Notes: generated by a model from the letters alone, not told the origin. A DNA stretch of 64,000 nucleotides from SIG622 sp045652245 (GCA_045652245.1 JAZRTY010000046.1:1-64000); one strand, 5' to 3'. Counted from the stretch's first letter, positions 15,424 through 23,876 are shown. Numbers and translations: made by a program.

Positions 15424-16722
15424 ATGAGTAATAAGCTTATGCTCGGTGTTGCACGCCGTGACATCACACCGGAAATCGGTACGTTACTTATGGGTTACAA
15501 CCCTCATACCGTTTCAGAAAAAATAAACGATAATCTGAATGCTACCGCTTTTGTATTCAGCTACGGCGACACAAAGGCAGCAATGGTAAGTCTTGATCTG
15601 TGTGTTATAAGTGAAAGCATTGCCGATATGCTCAGAAGCAAGCTATGTGAGATGTACAATATTCCCGTTGAGAATATTATGCTGTCTGCAATACATACCC
15701 ACTCAGGACCTATTACGATAGATCAGGTTGGCTGGGGAAGTTCTGACTCAAAATACTGTGACGATATTTTATACCCGGCAATATATGAAGTAGTAAAGGA
15801 AGCAAACGACAACCTTATTCCGGTTGAAATGGGCTATGCCTTCGGTGACAGCTTTGTTGGTTGCAACCGTCGTGAGTTAAATGACAAAAATCAGATTGTT
15901 CTAGGTCAAAGCCCCTGGTCACCCTTCAATCCGAAGATGACTGTAATTTCCTTCCGTGATGAGAACAAAAAGCCTATAGCAAATATGGTTCACTATGGTT
16001 GCCACGCAACAGCAGCCGGCAACAATCTCGAAATTTCCCGTGACTGGCCGGGTGTCATGGTTGACAGACTTGAAGCTGAAAGTGGAGCAATTACTGCATT
16101 CTTTAACGGTCCCGAGGGTGATGTAGGTCCACGACTTTCAAACGGTAAGACAACCGGTATACGCGATATAAAATATGCTATGGAAATTGGTGCTGTTGCA
16201 GCTTACGATGCTGTGAACATCTATAAAAAAATCACAAGTTACAGTAATGTGTCTCTTTCCTGTGCACAGACAAATCTTCAGTTAAAGCTTGCTCCAAGAT
16301 TGTCATATGAGTATGCTAAAGAACAGTACGAGCTTTATAAGAATGATACTGTAAACCTCAGGGCTCAGTTAAAAGCTTATTATGAAAGAATCATTAAATC
16401 CTATGAGGACGGTTACGAAGATAAGGAGTACATGGAACTTCCCACGAATGCAATCAAGCTCGGTGATATTGCATTCCTCGGCCTCAAGTATGAGCTTTTC
16501 TCTGAAATCGGTATGAGAATCAATAAAATGAGCTCTATAGGACACGTTCTGAGTCTTTCATGTACAAACGGTACGCGTGGATATTTCCCGACACAGGATC
16601 AGCTCTGTCGTGGCGGATATGAAATATCTATGTTTAAAACTGCAAATCTTCAGCCTTATGAAGAAAACGCAGACTATAACATGATTACTGAATGCCTCAA
16701 GCTTCTTGATATGCTTGACTGA
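15424..16722 (+). CDS. Neutral/alkaline ceramidase-like hydrolase
   Basis: About 432 residues. ATG 15424 is chosen because AAAGGAAAGG lies just upstream. The N-terminus 'LGVARRDITPEIGTLLMGY' and the metal-site motifs 'SAIHTHSGP' (around residue 95) and 'HYGCHATAAGN' (around residue 195) are those of the neutral/alkaline non-lysosomal ceramidase N-terminal domain family. It lacks a signal peptide and the ceramidase C-terminal domain, so it is more likely a cytoplasmic amidase or hydrolase of a small conjugate than a true ceramidase. A decayed copy of its C-terminus follows immediately downstream, then a DegT-type aminotransferase on the same strand. Confidence 0.7.
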   Translation: MSNKLMLGVARRDITPEIGTLLMGYNPHTVSEKINDNLNATAFVFSYGDTKAAMVSLDLCVISESIADMLRSKLCEMYNIPVENIMLSAIHTHSGPITIDQVGWGSSDSKYCDDILYPAIYEVVKEANDNLIPVEMGYAFGDSFVGCNRRELNDKNQIVLGQSPWSPFNPKMTVISFRDENKKPIANMVHYGCHATAAGNNLEISRDWPGVMVDRLEAESGAITAFFNGPEGDVGPRLSNGKTTGIRDIKYAMEIGAVAAYDAVNIYKKITSYSNVSLSCAQTNLQLKLAPRLSYEYAKEQYELYKNDTVNLRAQLKAYYERIIKSYEDGYEDKEYMELPTNAIKLGDIAFLGLKYELFSEIGMRINKMSSIGHVLSLSCTNGTRGYFPTQDQLCRGGYEISMFKTANLQPYEENADYNMITECLKLLDMLD

Positions 16723-16756
16723 CAAGCTTACACCATAAGCGAAAGGAAATAGATAG

Positions 16757-16897
16757 TATTTCCCGAAACATAATCAGTTCTGCCGTGGTGGGTATGGGAT
16801 TGACAGCTTTTTGACTACAAATCTTCAATCAAATGTAGGAAATGCTGATTTTAATCTGATTTGCAAAACACTCAAAACGCTAGAAAAACTCAATTAA
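16757..16897 (+). pseudogene. Decayed tail of a second ceramidase-like gene
   Basis: Translated in frame from 16757, this stretch gives 46 residues and a stop that align along their whole length with the last 47 residues of the preceding gene product. Shared landmarks are YFP, CRGGY, TNLQ, NAD and a terminal L-x-x-L before the stop. A TAG immediately precedes the homology in frame, and nothing upstream encodes the rest, so it is a remnant of a tandem paralogue. The divergence from the intact copy is large, which points to an old paralogue and not a recent duplication. Confidence 0.8.
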
Positions 16898-16929
16898 CAT
16901 AAATTTTTTAAAGAAAGGTGGTACATATT

Positions 16930-18090
16930 ATGTACAGAATCGGACAGGAAGAAAAAGATGCAGTTGCAAGAGTTATTGACTCAGGCAAGCTCTTCAAAAT
17001 CAATGACGGAAATCAGGAAGTTCTCAACTTTGAAAAGGAACTTCAGGAAAAGCTCGGAGTAAACAAGGCACTCTACATGACAAGCGGTAAGGCTGCGCTT
17101 ATTTCCGCACTTATCGGTATGGGTGTAGGTCCCGGCGACGAGGTTATCGTTCCCGGCTATACCTACATTGCAACAGCAATCGCAGTTGTAGCAGCAGGCG
17201 CTATCCCGGTTATTGCTGAGGTTGACGAAACTCTCACACTTGATCCTGCTGATGTAGAAAAGAAGATTTCCCCCAGAACAAAGGTTATTATGCCCGTACA
17301 CATTCAGGGCTTCCCCAGCAATATGGACGCTCTTAAGGCTATTGCTGACAAGCATGGCATTATGATTCTTGAAGATGCCTGCCAGTCAGATGGTGGTTCA
17401 TATCACGGAAAGAGACTCGGTACTATCGGAAATGCCGGCGCATTCAGCTTTAACTTCTTCAAGGTTATCTCTGCAGGTGAAGGCGGTGCACTTTTAACAG
17501 ATGATGCTACAATTTACGAAAGAGCTCTCATTTACCACGACAGTAGTGCTGTTGCATTTTTCGGAAATCAGCTTGATGGTGTAAAGGAAGAGCCGTTCTG
17601 TGGAACTGAGTACAGAGGTAACGAAATTCTTGCTGCTGTTATGCGTGAACAGCTCAAGAGAATGGACGGAATTCTTACTGACCTTCGTCGTGTTAAGAAA
17701 GAGCTTATGGATAAGCTTGCAGCTGAAGGCTTCAGCTTTGCTCCTTCAAACGACATCGAGGGCGATTGTGCTACAACTCTCCCCCTTCAATTCAAGACTG
17801 TTGCAGAAGCTGAAAAGTTCGATGCAGCAACAGGCTTCAGTCGTCCTATTAACACCGGCAAGCACGTTTACAGCAACTGGGCTTGCATTTTAAACAAGCG
17901 TGGTGCTTTCCATCCGGCTATGGACCCGTTCAAGATGGAAGCAAACAAGGACATCGTTCCGGATTACAAGCCTGATATGTGTCCCAAGACTCTTGACATT
18001 CTTGCAAGAACAGTATACATCAACCTCCACCCTGATATGACAACAGCACAGATTGATGAAATTGTTGCAAAGTGCAAGGCAGCAAAGTAA
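16930..18090 (+). CDS. DegT/DnrJ/EryC1-family PLP aminotransferase
   Basis: 386 residues of the sugar aminotransferase superfamily. Family marks are visible: 'ALYMTSGKAALISALIGMGV', 'GDEVIVPGYTYIATA', 'ILEDACQSDGGSYHGKRLG' and the PLP lysine in 'FSFNFFKVISAGEGGAL'. These enzymes aminate keto-sugars or keto-cyclitols, or run in reverse in catabolism. ATG 16930 is preferred over a GTG at 16918, which would abut the GAAAGGTGG ribosome-binding site. A Gfo/Idh/MocA oxidoreductase is encoded convergently downstream; such pairs interconvert hydroxyl and amino groups in aminosugar and aminocyclitol pathways, which suggests but does not prove a similar role. Confidence 0.85.
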   Translation: MYRIGQEEKDAVARVIDSGKLFKINDGNQEVLNFEKELQEKLGVNKALYMTSGKAALISALIGMGVGPGDEVIVPGYTYIATAIAVVAAGAIPVIAEVDETLTLDPADVEKKISPRTKVIMPVHIQGFPSNMDALKAIADKHGIMILEDACQSDGGSYHGKRLGTIGNAGAFSFNFFKVISAGEGGALLTDDATIYERALIYHDSSAVAFFGNQLDGVKEEPFCGTEYRGNEILAAVMREQLKRMDGILTDLRRVKKELMDKLAAEGFSFAPSNDIEGDCATTLPLQFKTVAEAEKFDAATGFSRPINTGKHVYSNWACILNKRGAFHPAMDPFKMEANKDIVPDYKPDMCPKTLDILARTVYINLHPDMTTAQIDEIVAKCKAAK

Positions 18091-18126
18091 TTTACAAATC
18101 AACTCTTTGTATAAAATCAAAATTGA

Positions 18127-18155
18127 GGACATACCGATTTCGGTATGTCCTTTTT
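18127..18155 (+). terminator. Terminator of the aminotransferase gene
   Basis: GGACATACCGA / TCGGTATGTCC forms an 11-bp perfect stem followed by T5 on the plus strand. Confidence 0.9.
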
Positions 18156-18161
18156 GTTGTG

Positions 18162-18191
18162 TAAAGAAATCCCCCCGTAAAACGGGGGGAT
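18162..18191 (-). terminator. Terminator of the AraC-controlled operon
   Basis: ATCCCCCCGT / ACGGGGGGAT on the minus strand is followed by a T-rich tract (ATTTCTTT). It faces the terminator of the convergent aminotransferase gene. Confidence 0.8.
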
Positions 18192-18211
18192 ACTTATTTG
18201 TAAAACTATTA

Positions 18212-19492
18212 TCAGAGCGTTTTTCTCTCGTCGTCGGAACGAATTTCCCAGTCAAGTACTTCCCAATCGGAAGGTGGATTTCCAAGGTCGGGAACCTGCA
18301 TAACCTTACCTCCGGCAAGAGCTGATTCGTGTGCTATAAGTCCGGGGATATTATAACGCGCAACTTGCCAGATATTTGTAGGTGAGAGCTTGCCTGTTGC
18401 GTACGCACGGCAGAAGTCATCTATAAGGAAATGGTGAGTACCGTTGTGACCATTACCAAGTCCTTCGTATTCTTTCGGAAGGTACTGTGTTGGCTGAATG
18501 GGTGCGATTTCATAGAAGCCAAAGCCGTCGGCAATTTGCTGAATTGCATTGTCGTAGTCATTCTTTATAAGTTCGGTTACCTTCTTTGGCTGTAGGCTTT
18601 CGGTAACGTCCTTCATTGTAACCATACCCGGTCTTTCCTTGTCCCACTGTGCCAAGTGGTGATGGGCTACCGAAAATTCATAGCCACCGTCTGTTCCGTA
18701 AAATTGTGAAATGTAGGTTTCGGGAGCTTTCCAGCCAACACAACGGTTTTCACTTATTCTTGCAACACCACCGTCGGAGAGGCGCATAAGCATTGTTGTG
18801 CAGGAAAAAGGATTATTATAGAGATTCTGTCCGTCTGTACCGTAAATATCGGTTCTGGGACTATTCGCAAAGCCCATAGCGCTAACCTCGGTAACATATA
18901 CTCCCGGCATTGAGCTGAGAATCATTGAGGTTGAATGTGTAGGATAATAGAACGGTGGAATTCCTGCATAGCTTTTCCACTCTTCTCCACCGGAGCTTTT
19001 AAAGCTTTCCTCCATATTACGGATATCGTGATTATACTGTGCCTCACCGTAAACAAAATTACCGAACGAGCCTTTTTCAAATTCTTTTCTGCAGTATATT
19101 GCAGCAGCTCTGTAAAAGCCTGTTTCGCCCATAGTATAAGTAAGTCTTGTTTCTCTTACAAGTCTTTCAATTTCCTTTATTTCGTCAACTGAAATAGCGC
19201 ATGGAACGGCACTGTAAACGTGTTTTCCTGCTTTGAGTGCATCAATTACCATTTGGCCGTGTGCGAAGCGTTGAGTGAAAATTGCAACGGCGTTAATTTC
19301 CTTTGAAGCAAGTGCTTCCTCAAAGCTTTCTATTCTTTCGACACCGAAAGTTTTTGCGTAATCCTCCTCACGCTCTTTTCTGATGTCACACACATATACT
19401 TTTTCAATAACGGGGTGAGCCTTAAAAAGTGGAACGAAGAATTTACAAAATCTTCCACAGCCTATTATGGCGAGCTTCATTTTTTCTCTCAT
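18212..19492 (-). CDS. Gfo/Idh/MocA-family oxidoreductase
   Basis: About 426 residues. The N-terminal Rossmann fold starts at 'KLAIIGCGRFCKFF', and the family motif appears as 'HVYSAVPCAISVDE' instead of the usual EKP form. The C-terminal alpha/beta domain carries 'GTDGGYEFS' and a histidine-rich 'HNGTHHF' segment. Such enzymes oxidise or reduce sugars and cyclitols with NAD(P). The start at 19492 has an ACAGGAGAA ribosome-binding site and lies 1 bp beyond the stop of the upstream iron-sulfur protein gene. It is the last gene of the AraC-linked operon. The missing lysine of the EKP motif (here 'AVP') may mean altered catalysis. Confidence 0.85.
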   Translation of the reverse strand: MREKMKLAIIGCGRFCKFFVPLFKAHPVIEKVYVCDIRKEREEDYAKTFGVERIESFEEALASKEINAVAIFTQRFAHGQMVIDALKAGKHVYSAVPCAISVDEIKEIERLVRETRLTYTMGETGFYRAAAIYCRKEFEKGSFGNFVYGEAQYNHDIRNMEESFKSSGGEEWKSYAGIPPFYYPTHSTSMILSSMPGVYVTEVSAMGFANSPRTDIYGTDGQNLYNNPFSCTTMLMRLSDGGVARISENRCVGWKAPETYISQFYGTDGGYEFSVAHHHLAQWDKERPGMVTMKDVTESLQPKKVTELIKNDYDNAIQQIADGFGFYEIAPIQPTQYLPKEYEGLGNGHNGTHHFLIDDFCRAYATGKLSPTNIWQVARYNIPGLIAHESALAGGKVMQVPDLGNPPSDWEVLDWEIRSDDERKTL

Positions 19493-19493
19493 T

Positions 19494-20450
19494 TTACATA
19501 TTCTCCTGTTTTTCAAACTGTTCTGTACTAAGCTTCCAATCCTCTTTTTCACGGAAAGGATAATTGAATTTTCTTGTCAAAAGTCCCTTCTTTTCAAGGT
19601 GTATATAGCAGGCTCTGTCGCAGGCTCTGCCACAGATTGAAGTTCTGTAATAGTGCTTTGCAGGCGGATAGAAGAAAATACTGTCAAGAATTTTTTTAGC
19701 TTCTTCCGAGTCAAACTCTGCGCTACCCTTTATTATTTCCATTTTTGTTTTGAAATCAAAATCTGCAAATGCTTCCGGTGGCATAAATGGATTTTTACTA
19801 CCATTTGCACCGTTATAATAAACGGCACAATGCCATGAGTCTGTATCTCCATTGTCCTTAATTGCGTGACCGGGACAAGCATTTATACATTCATTACAGC
19901 CGTCGCAAAGATGCTTCTCGTACATAGGTATAGGCTCAAGAACCATGTCGGTAATAATAAAGCAGCAACGTACAAACGGACCGAATTCGTCTGTCAGAAG
20001 GCTATGTATTTTGCTTTCCTCACCAAGACCACATTTTACGGCACATTCAAGGAAGTCAAGTTGATTTTCAGCTTCTACTCCACGAAAAACGTCAGAATAG
20101 TCAACCTCGGGATTTGTTTCATTTTCCTCGTTCATTATAAGCTGATTACGCCTTTGAGGTATAGCAATAAAGCCGTTTTCTTCAATGAGATTTGAAATTC
20201 TGAGCAGTGCCATAGGCATTACTGTTTCTTCAAGATTTTCAACGCCCATTGTGGTATACTGATAATATGTAGTTCCCTCCTCGACGCCTCTGTAAATGCC
20301 ACGAAGAACACGGAAACCGAGACCGATTACTGTTTTGGCATTCGGGAAAATTTTAAAGAGTGTACTGTCTTTTGCAAATCTGTCTGCACTTGCAAAGCCA
20401 ACAAGGTCGGCGTCAAGCTTTTTTGCAAGATTTATTATCTGCTGTTTCAT
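19494..20450 (-). CDS. QueG-like 4Fe-4S protein, paralogue C
   Basis: 318 residues of the COG1600 (epoxyqueuosine reductase-like) type. The N-terminal half holds 'RVLRGIYRGVEEGTTYYQY' and 'CGLGEE'. A ferredoxin-like cluster 'CDGCNECINACPGHAI' lies around residue 200. A C-W/H motif 'SWHCAVYYNGANGS' precedes NPF, and a C-terminal 'CGRACDRACYIH' could bind a second cluster. True QueG has two ferredoxin-like CxxCxxCxxxCP motifs; here the second is replaced by CGxxCxxxC. ATG 20450 overlaps the preceding stop by 4 bp (ATGA) and has AAAGGAGG upstream, so translation is coupled. Its reaction is unknown. Confidence 0.7.
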   Translation of the reverse strand: MKQQIINLAKKLDADLVGFASADRFAKDSTLFKIFPNAKTVIGLGFRVLRGIYRGVEEGTTYYQYTTMGVENLEETVMPMALLRISNLIEENGFIAIPQRRNQLIMNEENETNPEVDYSDVFRGVEAENQLDFLECAVKCGLGEESKIHSLLTDEFGPFVRCCFIITDMVLEPIPMYEKHLCDGCNECINACPGHAIKDNGDTDSWHCAVYYNGANGSKNPFMPPEAFADFDFKTKMEIIKGSAEFDSEEAKKILDSIFFYPPAKHYYRTSICGRACDRACYIHLEKKGLLTRKFNYPFREKEDWKLSTEQFEKQENM

Positions 20451-21352
20451 ATTTTGCCAACCTCCTTTAAATGACGGTAACATTCGGTTTCGCACTTCTT
20501 GCCACAAAGGCAGGCTACATATCCGAAATGGGTTTGAGGCAGAAACCTGAGTTGTGGATATATCTGCTTTGCGCTTTCGCTGTCAAAGCGCTTTTTACCG
20601 TTAATTATATCCTCACGTTCGGGATTATCTTTTAGAAAATCCGCTTTCATAAAGGGGTTTGACTTATGTGCACCTCTGTAATAGACGCTACACTGCCAAG
20701 TATCAACACCGTTTTGCTCTATCGCAGCGCCGGGGCAGGCAGACATACATTTACCACAGTTGTCACAGAGTGCTTCCGTAAAGGGTGTATCAGGCTCAAG
20801 CTCAAGATCTGTTATGATAAAAACAAATCTCATAAATGTTCCATATCCCGGCACGATAACCTTTCCGTGAAGTCCAGTCTTGCCAAGGCCACAGACCTCT
20901 GCTGCCTTATTATAGTCAATTATAACATCCGGTACGGGTTTACCTTCAGCCACAGGACTTGCAAACTGAAGCTCGTAAATACGGCTTACCTCGGGGTTGG
21001 TACTCTTATCCCCCTTGACTCTGAAGCCCGGGATACTTCTCTGCAAGCACGCATCATACCCCTCATCCTCAATCATACAGCCCATTTTTATAAGGAATAT
21101 TTCAGCAAAGCTTTCGTCTGTATATTTTACACCAAGATTTGTATAGTTGAAGTACTGTCTTTTTTCGTCCATTGCCATATAAAGTCCCTTTGGAACGGGT
21201 ATGCCGAAACCTATTATACATTTTGCATTCGGAAGTATCGACAATGGGTTATGCTGAGGATCGTCTCCAATAAAGTGCGAAATGTCGCCAACGCCGCAGA
21301 CTGCAGCGCCAAGCTCTTTTGCTTTTTCTTTAATTATTTCCTTTGTCAGCAC
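20447..21352 (-). CDS. QueG-like 4Fe-4S protein, paralogue B
   Basis: 301 residues, homologous along its length to the flanking two iron-sulfur proteins. Landmarks: 'PVPKGLYMAMDEKRQYFNY', 'CGLGKTGLHGKVI' (close to the QueG glycine motif), 'CDNCGKCMSACPGAAI' near residue 200, 'TWQCSVYYRGAHKSNPF', and a C-terminal 'CLCGKKCETECYRH'. The start is a GTG (21352) with AAAGGATG upstream. Its N-terminus overlaps the cupin gene by 23 bp. No cobalamin-binding motif can be read with confidence, though QueG family members use cobalamin. Confidence 0.7.
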   Translation of the reverse strand: MLTKEIIKEKAKELGAAVCGVGDISHFIGDDPQHNPLSILPNAKCIIGFGIPVPKGLYMAMDEKRQYFNYTNLGVKYTDESFAEIFLIKMGCMIEDEGYDACLQRSIPGFRVKGDKSTNPEVSRIYELQFASPVAEGKPVPDVIIDYNKAAEVCGLGKTGLHGKVIVPGYGTFMRFVFIITDLELEPDTPFTEALCDNCGKCMSACPGAAIEQNGVDTWQCSVYYRGAHKSNPFMKADFLKDNPEREDIINGKKRFDSESAKQIYPQLRFLPQTHFGYVACLCGKKCETECYRHLKEVGKI

Positions 21353-21689
21353 CGAGTATCATCCTTTCTGTATTTTCCTTTGTTGTGTCACTGTTTTCTA
21401 TGGCAAAAAGCATTGCATCTTTCGAAATGCTTATATGATGCCATGTGTTCTTTTTTATGTTATAGAGCTTTCCTTTTTCCATTTGGGTACGAAGAAGTGT
21501 GCCGTTTTCGTATGTACTGATAAGAGCTGTGCCAAAAAGCAAGGTTACGACCTCATCGGTCTTTGTATGTCTTTTCATTTCACTCAGCTCACCGTACTGT
21601 TCTGAATAGGTAATATATGCTACTTTCCAGGTATCATATACAACGGCATCCTCGAAGCCCTCTTTTGTATTTTCCTTTATCTCTATCAT
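21330..21689 (-). CDS. Small cupin-domain protein
   Basis: 119 residues. The single-domain beta-barrel pattern is visible: 'MKRHTKTDEVVTLLFGTA' with a His and Glu pair in the first cupin motif, and 'GKLYNIKKNTWHHISI' with a pair of His in the second. Those residues could bind one metal. It lies inside the iron-sulfur operon, overlapping both neighbours (ATGA with the upstream gene), so it is probably a tightly co-produced partner. It may be a sugar-binding, isomerising or sensing subunit; the function is unknown. Confidence 0.65.
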   Translation of the reverse strand: MIEIKENTKEGFEDAVVYDTWKVAYITYSEQYGELSEMKRHTKTDEVVTLLFGTALISTYENGTLLRTQMEKGKLYNIKKNTWHHISISKDAMLFAIENSDTTKENTERMILGADKGNN

Positions 21690-22768
21690 CTGTCCATCTT
21701 CCAGGTTTTATTTCCTCGGCGAAGTGGCGTTTTAAAACGTCCCTCCATACAGCCGCCTTTCTTTTCAAGCATAGAAACGCAGGCTCTTATACAGCCACCA
21801 CATTTTGCCATATTGTAGCCTACCCAGCTTGGGAAATATTTTTCAAGTGCCGTATACACCTTCATTACTTCCTTTTCGTTGGCAACATTCGTTACGCCCT
21901 CAAGAAGATCCAGCATACCGTCCTCGTTTTTATCGAAGACCTCTTTCGGAACAAAGGGGTTATAGTATCTTCCACCGTGAGTATAGAACGCATAGCAACG
22001 CCACATATCAATATCGCCCCACTCGCATTTCTTTCCTGCAAGGTCAACAGTTATTGTTTTTCCTGAATTTATGGCAGGAATACAGCTTCCGGGACATTCT
22101 CTGACACACGCACCACACTTTCTGCAAAGGGGCTCTCCCGAATACATTTCATCATATTCAAGCTCGGCGTCGGTAAAAATAAAGGCAACTCGCTGAAGTG
22201 GTCCGAATTCGGGTGTCAAAAGCATTTTGCTCCAGCCTATTTCTCCAAGTCCACAGGCAACAGCTGCAAGTCTGAACTGGAACTGCAAATCCGGAGGTAC
22301 CTTTCCCTCCTCTACGGCTCTTGTAAACTGCACACTTCTGTGATGAGCAGTTTTACCCTTTGCGTGCTTGCTTATTTCAATCTGTTCCTCGGGAGAAAGT
22401 GTATTTCCGGGTGAGCCGTCCATATCTGATACAACACCACGCGCACCTGTGTTTCTGTAAACAAAAGCTTCGTGTCCCTCATCCTCAATTACCTTTCCTA
22501 CGTGATAAAGCACGGCAGGAGCATAGATTTCGTTTATTCCACCATACGCCATTGACGGGTACTGATAAAACTGTGTTCCCTCCTCGATGCCTCTCTGCAC
22601 ACCTCTCGGTATACGGAATGCAAAGGCTATACAGCTTTTTGCTTTCGGGAACAGAAACTGTGGATTCATTTCGTCGGGTGCTCCGTCAAAACGGGACATA
22701 GGTCCTATTCCACAAAGGTCTGCACCTGCTTCAAATGCTGCATCTTTAATCATCTTACTTGTCAGCAT
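21686..22768 (-). CDS. QueG-like 4Fe-4S protein, paralogue A
   Basis: 360 residues, the longest of the three paralogues. It shares 'RIPRGVQRGIEEGTQFYQY', 'CGLGEIGWSKMLLTPEFGP', the cluster motif 'CRKCGACVRECPGSCIPA' around residue 235, 'MWRCYAFYTHGGRYYNPF' and a C-terminal 'CGGCIRACVSMLEKKGG'. An insertion between the cluster motif and the W-x-C motif accounts for the extra length. Its start overlaps the U32-like gene by 14 bp. With two sister proteins in the same operon it may form a heteromeric electron-transfer or reductase complex (inference). Confidence 0.7.
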   Translation of the reverse strand: MLTSKMIKDAAFEAGADLCGIGPMSRFDGAPDEMNPQFLFPKAKSCIAFAFRIPRGVQRGIEEGTQFYQYPSMAYGGINEIYAPAVLYHVGKVIEDEGHEAFVYRNTGARGVVSDMDGSPGNTLSPEEQIEISKHAKGKTAHHRSVQFTRAVEEGKVPPDLQFQFRLAAVACGLGEIGWSKMLLTPEFGPLQRVAFIFTDAELEYDEMYSGEPLCRKCGACVRECPGSCIPAINSGKTITVDLAGKKCEWGDIDMWRCYAFYTHGGRYYNPFVPKEVFDKNEDGMLDLLEGVTNVANEKEVMKVYTALEKYFPSWVGYNMAKCGGCIRACVSMLEKKGGCMEGRFKTPLRRGNKTWKMDR

Positions 22769-23759
22769 AATATTCCTCCGTTTTTATAAAAGTATTTTCA
22801 GATATTTTGTATGTGAGAATTTCATTTTCAATTTCTGATATTATATTTTTGTTTTCAATAATATATGGATAAAAAGCTCCCGAATGGTCAGGTTCAAGAA
22901 GACCGGGGAGATTTCCCGAAAAGCTCTGCCTGTCGATATATGCCCGAAGTACCCTTGCAGGCATGCTGTTCACTCTCGTTGCAAGCTTCATTGCCGGAAC
23001 AAGCTTCTCATAAAGATGTACATCTTCGGGTCTTATATAATTTGTATGTGGGAGGAATGCTTCTTTGTTTTTTTCTTTTGCATAGAACTCCCAGCATATT
23101 CCGGTGAAATTATATCCATTATCCATTGCCGCAATTTCATTTTCGTGCGCTACAAGATTATCATGAAAGTTATGCACAGAACAGTTATTAAGGCATCCAC
23201 TGTTTGCAAGAAGATACATCTGCTTTCCGTTATCATCGCACCACTTTTTAAGGTTTTTAAGAACCGTAAAATTACGGTTGTGCTCACGTTTTACATAGTA
23301 GCTGTCAAAGTACTCTGCTACATACTCCATGCCTTCACAGCTTCCGATTTCCATATTCACCGAGGCACGCACATCAATTTGAGGAAAGTTACTTTTTATA
23401 AACTTCGCAATAAGCGGCGAGGTTGTAGTAACCGAGGACAGTCCAAACTTTTCAAGAACAAAATCCACAGCATCCCCGATTTGCGAAAAAAGCTCCTTTG
23501 ACTGTGCTTTTGCGCCGTAACAGTTTCCGTTAAAAAGAAGATTGAAGCGAAGTCCGGCTGCTGCGAGTCTTTCAAGGTCTCCGGTTTGCTTTGCCTGTGC
23601 TTCAAAAGGGGAAAATCCATTTTTACGTGTCACATCGTTTCTTCCGCTTGCAAAGCCGCCAATGGAAAAGTACACTTCATAAATACTGTCTTTGCGTTTT
23701 ATTATTTCGTTTATGTATGTGTCATCCGAAAACAACTGATAGCCTACGGAAAATTTCAT
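22755..23759 (-). CDS. Peptidase U32-like protein with four candidate Fe-S cysteines
   Basis: 334 residues. The pattern is that of the U32 superfamily barrel: 'VRASVNMEIGSCEG' near residue 131, 'YVKREHNRN' (the usual RE motif) and 'LANSGCLNNCSVHNFHDN' near 185-201. Cys 80, 189, 193 and 222 are spaced as candidate ligands of an iron-sulfur cluster, as in UbiU/UbiV and RlhA-type U32 proteins, which hydroxylate substrates without oxygen. It lacks the C-terminal extension of collagenase-like members. It is the first gene of the AraC-linked operon and is preceded by GGGGTGAG. The substrate is unknown. Confidence 0.6.
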   Translation of the reverse strand: MKFSVGYQLFSDDTYINEIIKRKDSIYEVYFSIGGFASGRNDVTRKNGFSPFEAQAKQTGDLERLAAAGLRFNLLFNGNCYGAKAQSKELFSQIGDAVDFVLEKFGLSSVTTTSPLIAKFIKSNFPQIDVRASVNMEIGSCEGMEYVAEYFDSYYVKREHNRNFTVLKNLKKWCDDNGKQMYLLANSGCLNNCSVHNFHDNLVAHENEIAAMDNGYNFTGICWEFYAKEKNKEAFLPHTNYIRPEDVHLYEKLVPAMKLATRVNSMPARVLRAYIDRQSFSGNLPGLLEPDHSGAFYPYIIENKNIISEIENEILTYKISENTFIKTEEYYADK

Positions 23760-23778
23760 ATTCTCACCCCTTATCTAT

Positions 23779-23784
23779 ATTATA
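23779..23784 (-). promoter_or_regulatory. -10 element of the U32/QueG-like operon
   Basis: TATAAT at 23779-23784 on the minus strand. The hexamer 17 bases upstream is TATTTT, a very poor -35, and it falls inside the direct repeats described next. That fits a promoter that needs an activator. Confidence 0.55.
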
Positions 23785-23789
23785 CAATA

Positions 23790-23829
23790 CAACAAACAAA
23801 AAAAATATTATTCAACAAACAAAAAAATG
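23790..23829. promoter_or_regulatory. Direct repeats, candidate AraC-type operator
   Basis: CAACAAACAAAAAAA occurs twice, starting at 23790 and 23813 (23 bases apart, about two helical turns). AraC-family proteins bind tandem half-sites of this kind. The repeats cover the -35 region of the operon promoter and sit just upstream of the regulator's own promoter. Confidence 0.5.
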
Positions 23830-23847
23830 TAAAAAAACAAATATGTA

Positions 23848-23876
23848 TTGACCTTTTAACAATCAAATGGTATAAT
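23848..23876 (+). promoter_or_regulatory. Promoter of the AraC-type regulator gene
   Basis: TTGACC (23848-23853), 17 bases, TATAAT (23871-23876). The transcript starts near 23883, which rules out the upstream ATG at 23875 as the start codon of the regulator. Confidence 0.8.
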
